64,000 bases of DNA. It comes from Takakia lepidozioides. Its lineage: Eukaryota > Streptophyta > Takakiopsida > Takakiales > Takakiaceae. The stretch covers positions 6,758,001 through 6,822,000 of the forward strand of contig CM060733.1 of NCBI GenBank assembly GCA_030704615.1, given 5' to 3'. The notes below the pieces were generated by a model that made no database searches, was not told the DNA's origin, and was given only the letters and a program-made list of their open reading frames with translations. The translations under genes were made by a program, and so were the position numbers. How positions within the stretch are numbered: the first letter of the stretch is position 1; each line of letters begins with the position of its first letter. Shown piece by piece: positions 11,718-20,541 of this stretch.

Positions 11718-12035
11718 CTAGCTTGAAGTGGCATTCATGCCTTCAAGAGCTTTGGCATGTTGTAAAATGGCAGTGGCTGCACTCAGTTGGTCCTTACTAG
11801 ACAGCCTTCGAGCATCCTTCGCATTTTGATCTCCATTGTCGCCCCCACCCTTCTCTCCTCTATATGTTTCCCAGTGCTTGCAGCGGCTACATCCAGTGTG
11901 TCTATCAGCCTTTCCATTGACTGCAATTTTTATCGTGTGGTACAACCTACATTGTACACAAACGAAGAGGGTCTTAATATTGCCGGGGAGATTGGAGCTG
12001 ACAAAGTACATTCTAATAGGTACATGCTGTGACAT
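11718..12035 (-). CDS. Small open frame with a four-Cys zinc-ribbon pattern
   Basis: The frame encodes 105 residues. A CVQC pair and a CSRC pair lie about 21 residues apart, a spacing compatible with a zinc ribbon, followed by a basic-acidic stretch (RGEKGGGDNGDQN). I do not recognise the family. No upstream exons or promoter are evident, and the surroundings are full of retroelement debris, so it may be a fragment or a chance frame. Confidence 0.2.
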   Translation of the reverse strand: MSQHVPIRMYFVSSNLPGNIKTLFVCVQCRLYHTIKIAVNGKADRHTGCSRCKHWETYRGEKGGGDNGDQNAKDARRLSSKDQLSAATAILQHAKALEGMNATSS

Positions 12036-12445
12036 GAATACAAAACTTTACACACAATCACTTTTTGTTTGAACTCATAGTCTTTCACATCTTGCCACGG
12101 TGAACATCAATCCATCCCCGCCTCACAATTTGCTTATATATATATGAATGTAGTATGTTCTGAGCTGACTAAACATGAAATCGGCATCGCATGCTGCATG
12201 CTCGGTGCATGTAGAAGAAATTCATCAGTGGTACAAGTCACTTTTTATAAGAAAGGCCTTTCAATGGCCTTTGTCATACATGGCTGCCGCTGACACTTTT
12301 TCGAAGCTGATGGCCGGAAGCGCTACTACCCTTTTGGTCACGGCTCAGGTTCCGAGGTATTTGATCACTGATGTTCACCAACAAATGCACAAGAATGTGA
12401 GCTGTGCTCTGTACCTTCACAGAAAACATGCTATCTTGCAGCCTT

Positions 12446-12448
<3 letters not shown>

Positions 12449-12480
<32 letters not shown>
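12449..12480 (+). repeat. (TG)n microsatellite
   Basis: About 16 TG dinucleotides run without interruption. A short CA run follows at 12,496-12,508. Confidence 0.95.
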
Positions 12481-12482
<2 letters not shown>

Positions 12483-12754
12483 AAGATTCTTGATCACACA
12501 CACACACATTGCCCTAAACGCAGGAAATGAGGTAATAAATTTCATAGCTGCAGTTGTACATGATGCAACAGCATGTGATTGCATTTGTATATGAGCACCG
12601 ACGTGGATACACACATCATACTAAATAATTAGTTGCCTACTTGAACTTGGAGCTTCATTTGAGCATCTTCCTGCCTCTGACTGCAAAATCTTGATCCGCA
12701 ACCTCCTCGTAATCAACATATACTGGCGGGGATTCATGCAAAGCGCGTCAACAG

Positions 12755-12928
12755 TTATACCGCACCAAAAAATCCGTCTATGTTCGTGACATTGTAATTG
12801 ACGTCGCATGCTGCTGTATAATCAGTGTTGCCATCAATCTTCTTACAAAAAGCAAAATTATTGAAATAATCCTTATCCGGAGCGTACTCATATCCCACTG
12901 AGGTGCACGACCCTCCCCTGGGGCGACA
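12755..12928 (-). pseudogene. CVNH lectin fragment (C-terminal half only)
   Basis: The translation from GSCTSVGYEYAPD to NIDGFFGAV and a stop matches the second pseudo-repeat of a cyanovirin-N-homology domain. It has a conserved Cys pair around FCKK...AACDVNYNV and the closing N-x-DG. It is a relative of the gene at 16,264-17,336, with YDVNHNV in the intact copy and CDVNYNV here. The first half of the domain and a signal peptide are absent upstream. It appears to be a truncated tandem duplicate, separated from the intact gene by the 13.4-15.9 kb array. Confidence 0.72.
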
Positions 12929-12929
12929 A

Positions 12930-13430
12930 CTCATATATATTATTTTCACTTTTATTATGTCTTATTATGCTTATTTTGATGAACCACTTCATATGATGAC
13001 CTTCCAAGAGCCACAGCTAAAAAATACATTGCAATACAAATCCAATTCCCCTTTCAGTTAAAAAAATACCAGGTGTATCCCTTTAAAAAAATAAAAATAA
13101 AAATCCAGTGGTATAAAACTCATGGTAATCAGAAATCATATCGTATAAGAACCGAGCAATAATAAACATATAATAAGGCTTTTTATTATGCAAGGGTCTC
13201 CGTTCAGAACCCCTCTTTTTTTTTTCTGGTTATTTAATAATAATTATAAATCATGTAATATATTATAAATTATAAGAAATTATTATTAGAAGTAAGGTTA
13301 TTTTTGGGTTAATAGACCGTTGCTAGTTAGGTTTAGTTTTTCAACAACAAACTGCTCTCTGCTTAGCAAGCCGCCCGTCTTTATTAATTAGTATAAAGCA
13401 GAGGTCCAACCCCAATGTAGATAGCCATAT
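12930..13430. other. AT-rich spacer
   Basis: The composition is strongly AT-rich (poly-AAAAATA, TTATTATGC). No gene or repeat was recognised. Confidence 0.4.
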
Positions 13431-13434
13431 TATA

Positions 13435-15905
13435 AGGTATTACTAAGGTAGCATGTGTCGTTGGCCCAAGTGTCCACTGTCATCTAAGCCCAAGTATAAG
13501 ATCTTCTATGTATCCCAGTGCGTCTCCTACGTCAAGGCCCAAGTGCGACCTCTAGTGTAGCTTATGTTGTTGGCCAGTGTGTGAAGAATTGAAATCTAAG
13601 ACCAAGTGTAATTTCCTATGTAACGTCCCAAATGCTCCTATGTCGAGGTCCATCTAAGCCCAAGTGCAATCTTTTATTCATGTATCCAAGTGCATCTCCC
13701 ATGTATAGCCCCAATTGTCCATTGTCATCTAAGCCTAAGTGCAGTATCCTATGTATCCAAGTACGTCTCCCATGTCAAGGCCCGATTTATTTTTTTCCAT
13801 GAATATATTGAGTAGTAATATATCCAATCATTATTGATATATCTAGGGTAGCCTGTGCCGTTGGCCCAAGTGTCCAATGTCATCTAAGTCATCTAAGTCT
13901 AATCAAATTTTTTCCACAGAGCCTACGACCAGATTTGAACCGGAGACCTTTCCCTTGATATATCTCTTGTCGAGGCTCCAACCATTGTCTATGAATGCCC
14001 ACTTTGCTATTTTTCCCGGATTTCCAGCGACCCAAAGTACTTGAAATTCCACATCTCCCACCCCGCACGTCCAAAAATCATGAGACCAAGCTGGTGCACT
14101 CCTCCTCACCGAGGGCTTTCCAACGATACCAAGCACCAGGGTTGGGCCCCGCGATTTGGGACATCTCAACGTGACAAAACAAAACAAACGTCTCACTTCA
14201 TATATTGACTAGGGTCAAAACAAAACAAACGTCTCACTTCATATATTGACTAGGGTAGCCTGTGCCGTTGGCCCAAGTCTCCAGTGTCATCATCTAAGTC
14301 CAAGTGCAATGCCCTATGTATCCACGTTTGTCTCCTATGTCGAGGCCCAAATGCGACCTCTAGAGTAGCATGTGCCGTTGGCCCAACTGTCCAGTGTCAT
14401 CATCTAAGTCCAAGTGCAATCCCCTACGTATCCAAGTGCGTCTCCTATGTCGAGGCCCAAATGCAACCTCTAGGGTAGCATGTGCCATTGGCCCAAGTGT
14501 CCAGTGTTATCTTAGCCCAAGTGTAAGATCTTCTATGTATCCCACTGCGTCTCTTATGTCGAGGCCCAAGTGCGACCTCTAGTGTAGCTGCCGTTGGCCC
14601 ATGTGTGACGAATTGAAATCCAAGACCAAGTGCGATTTACTATGTATCCAAGTGCGTCTCCTATGTCGAGGCCTATCTAAGCCCAAGTGCAATCTTCTAC
14701 CATGTGCATCTCCCATGTAGAGGCCCAAGTGTCTAGTGGATCATCTTAATGCAAGTGCAATCTCCTAAGTATCCAAGTACGTCTCCCATGTCTAGGGTGG
14801 CCTGTGCCGTTGGCCCAAGTGTCCAATATCATCTAAGTCCAAGTGCATCAATATATGAAGCAAGCCATATCTAATCAATTTTTTTTCCACAGAGCCTACG
14901 ACCAGATTTGAACCCGAGACCTTTGCCTTGATATCTCTCCCGCCGAGGCTCCAACCATTGTCCCAGGAACGCCCACTTTGCTTTTTTGCTATTTTTTGTG
15001 AATTTCCTGCGACCAAAAGTACTTGGAATTCCACATCTCCCACACCGCACGTCCAAAAATCATGAGACCAAGCCGGTGCACCCCTCCTCCTCGAGGGCTT
15101 TCCAATGACACCAAGCACCCGTGCTGGGCCCTGCGGTTTGGGAGATCTCAACGACGCTACAAACAAAACAAACAAAACAAAACAAACGTCTCGCTTCATA
15201 TATTGACTAGGGTAGCCTGTGCCGTTGGCCCAAGTGTCCAATGTCACTCTAAGTCCAAGTGCAATCCCCTATGTATTCAAGTAGCGTCTCCTATGTCAAG
15301 GCCCATGTGTGAAGAATTGAAATCTGAGCCCAAGTGCCATTTCTTATGTATCCAAGTGGGTCTCCTATGTCAAGGCCCAAGTGCGACCTCTAGTGTAGCC
15401 TATGCCGTTGGCCCAAGTGTCCAGTGTCATCTATGTCCAAGTGCAATCCCCTATGTATCAAAGTGCGTATCCTATGTCGAGGCCCAAATGCAACCTCTAG
15501 GGTAGCCTGTGCCGTTGGCCCAAGTCTCCAGTGTCATCTAGGAGATCTAGGCCTAGGGTAGCCTGCGCCACTGGCCCATGGGTTCGGAATGAAATCTAAG
15601 TCCAAGTGCAATCCCCTATGTATCTAGAGACCCTCCTATTTGGGAGATCTAGGCCTAGGGTAGCCTGCGCCATTGGCCCATGGGTTCAGAATGAAATCTA
15701 AGTCCAAGTGCAATCCCCTATGTATTCAAGTAGCATCTCCTAGGTCAAGGCCCATGTTTGAAGAATTGAAATCTAAGCCCAAGTGCAATTTCTTATCTAT
15801 CCAAAGTGGGTCTCCTATGTCGAGGCCCAAGTGCAATCCTTTATTCAAGTATCCAAGTGCATCTCCCATGTACAGGCCCAAGTGTCCAATGTCATCTAAG
15901 TCCAA
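13435..15905 (+). repeat. Tandem array of about 100-bp units
   Basis: A unit built from GCCGTTGGCCCAAGTGTCC, CATCTAAGTCCAAGTGCAATC, CTATGTATCCAAGTGCGTCTC and CTATGTCGAGGCCCAAG recurs many times with substitutions and partial deletions. A second, larger period of about 1 kb is formed by interspersed 250-300 bp blocks (annotated separately). No coding function is supported; the open frames seen here are the repeat read in frame. Confidence 0.85.
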
Positions 15906-16160
15906 ATGCAATCCCATATCTGATTTTTTTTTTTTTCCCTCAGAGAGCCTACAACCAGATTTGAACCGGAGACCTTTCCCTTGATATCTCTCCCGTCGAG
16001 GCTCCAACCATTGTCCCAGGAATGCCCACTTTGCCATTTTTGCTATTTTTTGTGAATTTGCTTTCCAACGGTACCAAGCACTGGCGCTGGGCCTTGCGGT
16101 TCGGGACATCTTAACGCTACAAAACAAAACAAAACAAAATAAACAAACAAATGTCTCGCT
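13895..16160 (-). repeat. Three copies of a 250-330 bp block with tRNA-like B box
   Basis: Similar blocks lie at about 13,905-14,215, 14,872-15,205 and 15,920-16,165. On the minus strand each begins with a GTTTTGTTTTG run and ends with GGTTCAAATCTGGTCGTAGGC followed by T- and A-rich DNA. GGTTCAAATC is close to the RNA polymerase III B box (GGTTCGANTC), and four base pairs of a T-arm can be drawn. No convincing A box is present at the right distance, so a SINE origin is only suggested. The blocks alternate with the roughly 100-bp array and make a 1-kb higher-order repeat. Confidence 0.5.
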
Positions 16161-16263
16161 TCATATATTGATATGGTTATGATAAACCATAATTCAGCTT
16201 GGGATCTAGTTACTATGCCGGTGCCCCTGCTGATTTATAAGGGAGTTGCCGCCTCAGGTCCCG

Positions 16264-17336
16264 TCAACAGTAATTCCACACCAAACTCCCGTCATTGGTC
16301 CCGACATTATGATTTACATCGTATGCTGTCGTAACCGGTCCCCCCCTGCCATTCCTCTTGCAATCAGCATAAATATAGAAAGAATTTTGACCCCCTTGAA
16401 ATCCCGCTGGGTTGCACGAGTCTATATAGCCGGATCCCTGCTTCAAGAAACCGTTGTAGTTGCCTAAATAATTGTTGAGATCTAAGGTCGAGTATAACAA
16501 GTCCCCATTGTCACGTGGGCAAACGGCTGCGAGGGTGGATCCGGCAACCATTGCAGATGAGCACCTTGAAATAAAACCACCACACTGTTTTGAACAATCA
16601 TGCCACAACATACACACACATCCATGAATTAATCATTTGTATCTTCGTCCGTTGGAAATTGGAACAGTAAATGCATAATCCAAATTACGATACATGTCCA
16701 TGGCATATTGTCATTCCAACAGCACACTTCATCCAAATCCATGAGTTGTAGGCAAGTACGAGTTCGAAAAATTTGAACAAAAAATGAAATTTGGTTAAAA
16801 AATAAAATGCAGCTGTAGGCATCTACTAGTGTTGCAGGGATATTTGATAGTTTTTATAACAGCCGGTTACAGATGTCTGACTTTAACCTGATACCTACAA
16901 ATCCGTAATATTATCTTTGACACTCAACTCCAAAAGCCCCACAACAATGGACAGGGTGATTATCGAGAATCCACTACAAGACATGAAGATGACTGTAAAA
17001 TCTTGCCATGGAAGCACCGTACTAAAATTCACCAACAAAAAGTATTTTGATCAGCAGGTAGCTGCAGAAGACTGAAAGATGAGGACCACTGGACAATCAC
17101 GGGTTCGTAGAGCAGATTAAAACTCCAAAACGTACGATAAGCAATAATAACGGTTCATAGTTCAATAAATAACAGTGGTATTAGTCAATTGAGATCAACA
17201 ACACAAAACACATGAGGGATGATGTAACAATTTCCAACTATTGGAGATGCTTACTCACTTGTGCTTGAGCTCCGTTGAGCATTGCCGACATACAGAGCAA
17301 AGCTAGAGCCCCCATCTCTTGCCATGAATTAGCCAT
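16264..17336 (-). CDS. Secreted cyanovirin-N-homology (CVNH) lectin, two exons
   Basis: Exon 1 (17,259-17,336) encodes a 26-residue signal peptide, MANSWQEMGALALLCM followed by a short A-rich end (NGAQAQ). A GTGAGT donor follows. The intron is 674 bp and ends in CAG. Exon 2 (16,264-16,584, phase 0) encodes 106 residues starting CGGFISRCSS. Total length is 132 residues. The mature part is one CVNH domain with its two pseudo-repeats: F-I-S-R-C to N-Y-x-G-F-L, and Y-I-D-S-C to N-D-G-S-L-V-W, each with a conserved Cys pair. Known CVNH proteins, found in cyanobacteria, fungi and some seed-free plants, bind high-mannose glycans. A secreted sugar-binding defence role is the likely job here. No frameshift or stop is present. 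A truncated relative lies about 3.3 kb away. The 5' flank carries three copies of a dispersed AGCACATGTCGGTAGGGCA repeat. Confidence 0.88.
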
Positions 17337-17344
17337 GATATTAG

Positions 17345-17520
17345 CCACTATTTTTCATTGTTTAGCACATGTCGGTAGGGCAATGTCGACTTGGCATTTT
17401 CTTAAGCACATGTCGGTAGGGCAATGTTGACTTGACATTTTTTTTAGCACATTTCGGTACGGCAATGTCGACTTGGCATTGACAACCTCGACAAATTAGT
17501 GCTAATTGAAAAGAATGGGC
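17345..17520 (+). repeat. Triplicated motif upstream of the CVNH gene
   Basis: AGCACATGTCGGTAGGGCA with a following ATGTTGACTTGRCATT occurs three times at 17,365, 17,405 and 17,445, the last copy slightly diverged. The same unit, with the same downstream TTGACAACC...TTAGTGCTAATT...AAAGAATGGGCC, occurs at 39,388-39,507. It is therefore a dispersed repeat lying in the promoter region of the lectin gene. Confidence 0.75.
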
Positions 17521-18125
17521 CGACTGACGTGCTTACGAGGCCTGAGTAAGCTTGTTTGGTGGTGTATGAGAAGGAGGGGGTTCGTTTAAAAGACCATGTC
17601 CACTCGTTGGGGTCGAAATGGAGATCAATGGTCCAACGACGCAATGGTGTGAGCGTACGCTCACGCCACGTCGGCGTGAGCACATATCCCCCCATGTCAC
17701 CTTGGGCCCACATAGCAAGTTACATAAGAAATGATGCATGTACCCGAGGGGCCTATAACCGCAGACACCCTCCACACACATTCCAATATCTACCACATCT
17801 AAGCTGGACCCGGGTTTTAAATTGAACCCGGTTCAGGGTCCGAATTTTTGGTGATGGCACGGGTCTAGATCCGGATAGGTAACCCGGACCCTAATCCGCC
17901 GGGTACCCGGGGTCAAAACTTGGACCCGCACAACACTATCATTGATGTTGTCGATGATCATCAAGAAAGTATCATCTAGAAGTTTATGGAAGTATTCTGG
18001 GTTGAATGCACCTCAAATTTGTGCTAACACTGGTAGGGCATGTCATGCCTGAAATAAGATTGATTGCAAATCAAGATTGATGTCATTCAAGAAAGTGTTG
18101 CAATTAACTACCCAACAATCCAAAT
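17521..18125. other. Spacer with GGGTCCG/CCCGG inverted motifs
   Basis: No gene is recognised. At 17,806-17,930 short GACCCGGGTT, ACCCGGTTC and ACCCGGACCC motifs recur in both orientations. This suggests part of a small inverted-repeat element, with undefined ends. Confidence 0.35.
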
Positions 18126-18129
18126 GCCA

Positions 18130-18906
18130 AACGTATTTATATATATATATTTTAAAAACAAAAACACCAGAAGTGAAAATCGGCGCCGATCATCACATCT
18201 ACCCAAATGCCAAATGCAAAAAAGAAAAAAATGGAAAAAGAAAAACCAGAAGTGATCGTCACATCCAAAATAAAAAACACCAAAAGTGATCCTGGTATAG
18301 GCTGTGACTTGTTACCCTGGTCGATCATCACATTTACCCAAATGCCAAATGCCAAATGTCGAAAAAAAAAAAACCAGAAGTGATGTTCGGCGCCGATCAT
18401 CACATCTACCCAAATGCCAAAAAAAAAAAAAAACCCAGAAGTGATCATCACATCCAAAATAAAAAACACCAGAAGTGATGATCGGCGCCAATCATCACAT
18501 CTACCCAAATGCCAGATGCAAATAAAAAAAAACAAAAAAATAAAAAAAAACACCAGAAGGGATCGTCACATCCAAAATAAAAAAAACACCAGAAGTGACG
18601 ATCGGCGCCGATCATCACATCTACCCAAATGCCAAATGAAAATAAAATAAAATAAAAAATAAAATAAAAATAAAAATCAGAAGTGATCATCACATCCAAA
18701 AAAAATCACCAGAAGTGATGATCGGCGCCGACCATCACATCCACCCAAATGCCAAATGCAAATGCGCAAAAAGAAAAACAAAAAAAAAAAAATATTGATC
18801 GTCACATACCCACAAATGAAGAAAAAGAAAAAGAAGAAGGGAATGAAAAAAAACCCAGAAATCAGAGAAAAAATGATGATCGTCGATGATTATCACTCCA
18901 TCTACC
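18130..18906 (+). repeat. Array of GC-core palindromes
   Basis: A unit of roughly 100-130 bp recurs. It contains the perfect 20-bp palindrome GATGATCGGCGCCGATCATC or close variants (near 18,177, 18,385, 18,477, 18,598, 18,718), then ACATCTACCCAAATGCCAAATG and a long A-rich spacer, then CCAGAAGTGATCGTCACATCC. The layout, a GC palindrome plus an A-rich spacer, recalls the arms of the hAT element, but no transposase is attached. The chromovirus composite integrated into one CTACC of this array; the array remnant resumes at 28,280. Confidence 0.8.
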
Positions 18907-19237
18907 TGTCACAGATATAGCCCAGAAGAACTCACCATGAGTAAATACCAGAAGTTACATCATGATCTACCATGATTTACCATTACTTACCAAGTTACCG
19001 GGAGTTTATCAAATTACCAAGAGTAATTTGGGAAACTACTCATGAAGCTTCTTTTGGAGGAAACTTCTCCATCAAGATACCTCTTTTGTTTAAAGAAGCT
19101 TCTCCATCAAGAAACCTTTGTTTAATCTTGGAAACTTCTCCAGCAAGAAACCTCCATAGGGGAAGCTTCTTGGGGAAGCTTCTTAGTAGCCAGTATATAT
19201 AGGAGGCGAGACTGGACACTCTTCAGTCTCGCCAAAC
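18907..19237 (+). repeat. Truncated LTR, plus orientation
   Basis: The first about 330 bp of the chromovirus LTR run from TGTCACAGATATAGCCC to CAGTCTCGCCAA, including the TATATATA box (AGTATATATAGGAGG, about 19,191-19,205). It stops at the terminus of the inverted LTR. It supplies the left outer end of the composite. Confidence 0.85.
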
Positions 19238-19938
19238 TGTCAAGGACGAGAATATGACTAAACACAAACAAGAGATAAGACTAGAGGTACAAGGCTAGAC
19301 AAGAAGTCAAGGTCGGCGTGGCCGAATGCACGATGAGCAAATAGGAATCAAGACGATCTTTATAACAATGAACAAGAGTACAAGATATTGGAACACGACT
19401 TGAATACTGGATTGCTGGAAACTGGACTGGTACAAGGCTAGACAAGAAGTCAAGGTCGGCGTGGCCGAATGCACGATGAGTAAATATGAATCAAGACGAT
19501 CTTTATAACAATGAACAAGAGTACAAGATATTGGAACACGACTTGAATACTGGAATGCTGGAAACTGGACTGGAGTACCAGATACTGGAAACTGGGCTAG
19601 GGTACTGGGAACTGGAAACAAGAGTAGCTTGAACTGGTGTTGGCGAGACTGAAGAGTGTCCAGTCTCGCCTCCTATATATACTGGCTACTAAGAAGCTTC
19701 CCCAAGAAGCTCCTATGGAGGTTTCTTGCTGGAGAAGTTTCCTCCAAATGAAGCTTCCTGAGTAGTTTCCCAAGTTACTCTTGGTAATTTGGTAAACTCC
19801 CGGTAACTTGGTAAGTAATAATAAATCATGGTAGATCATGATAAATCACGATAAGTCGTGATAACTTTTGGTAACATGGTAACTTGGTAACTTCTGGTAT
19901 TTACTCCTGGTAAGCTCTTTTGGGCTATGTCCGTGACA
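19238..19938 (-). repeat. LTR, minus orientation (3' LTR of the minus copy)
   Basis: The segment is 701 bp with TGTCA/TGACA ends. The polypurine tract (minus strand AGAGGAGGGGGCGA) lies directly against its right edge, where plus-strand primers form. It contains a TATATATA box and an internal tandem duplication of about 145 bp (19,283-19,430 and 19,431-19,570) with GTACAAGGCTAGACAAG and GGTCGGCGTGGCCGAATG in each half. Confidence 0.9.
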
Positions 19939-19993
19939 TCGCCCCCTCCTCTAGCGCCGAGTTCCTCGAGGAGCGGTAAAATCTTGGACTTGC

Positions 19994-20503
19994 TTAGAGT
20001 TGGAGAAAATCCAAAATCCGACGAATGGTACTTGCCAAGTATTCGGCTTTTCGTTCTTGACTCATATGATTTATAGGTCCATGCAACCATCGATAATGTC
20101 CAACACCTTGAACTTGGGACCACGCAGTGATTTGAGCATTCTGATTTTCGAAGTTGCCTTCAGACATGATTTTGTTGCCCTCTGGGTCTGAAGCCTCAAC
20201 CTCCAACAGAATTATCAGACTTCGAGTAGGCTCCACTTGTCGTCGTACGGGGTTCAGACGAGGAAGTACGCGTCGCATTGGTGGCCCATCGTCTCGAGAG
20301 CGTCGGCGTGATGTTGAAGGTCGTGAGAGTCGGGACGGCTGATCTGGTAGCTGGGTAAGCGACAACTCCAATGTATCTGGTTCCTGCGACTCCATACTGC
20401 CAATACAAGATGCAAGAGTGTTGGGAGTGTAGCTATATATACTGATGTGTGGTGCTCCTCCCTCCTTAGCGTGTATCAGGTACATTGAATTCGGAGTCTT
20501 CAC
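19994..20503 (-). CDS. Extra ORF between pol and 3' LTR (minus copy)
   Basis: The frame has 169 codons, ending ILDFLQL just before the polypurine tract. A TATATATA stretch and a CAG/T junction precede an internal ATG (MESQEPDTLELS), which may be the real start of a protein of about 133 residues. The composition is rich in Arg, Ser and Pro near the N-terminus (RLSRPSTSRRRSRDDGPP), then a tryptophan-containing tail (AWSQVQG, YRWLHGP). I do not recognise a family, and there is no signal peptide or membrane segment, so it is not an env gene. The plus-strand copy (26,991-27,500) is open over its full length as well, which suggests a real product. Confidence 0.55.
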   Translation of the reverse strand: MKTPNSMYLIHAKEGGAPHISIYSYTPNTLASCIGSMESQEPDTLELSLTQLPDQPSRLSRPSTSRRRSRDDGPPMRRVLPRLNPVRRQVEPTRSLIILLEVEASDPEGNKIMSEGNFENQNAQITAWSQVQGVGHYRWLHGPINHMSQERKAEYLASTIRRILDFLQL

Positions 20504-20541
20504 CTTGAAGCTAACTTGGTTGACATCATCGTTGTGACGTC

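Noticed and set aside
19994-20503. Retroviral env-like gene
   Set aside because: No signal peptide, membrane segment or cysteine pattern; the position alone is not enough.
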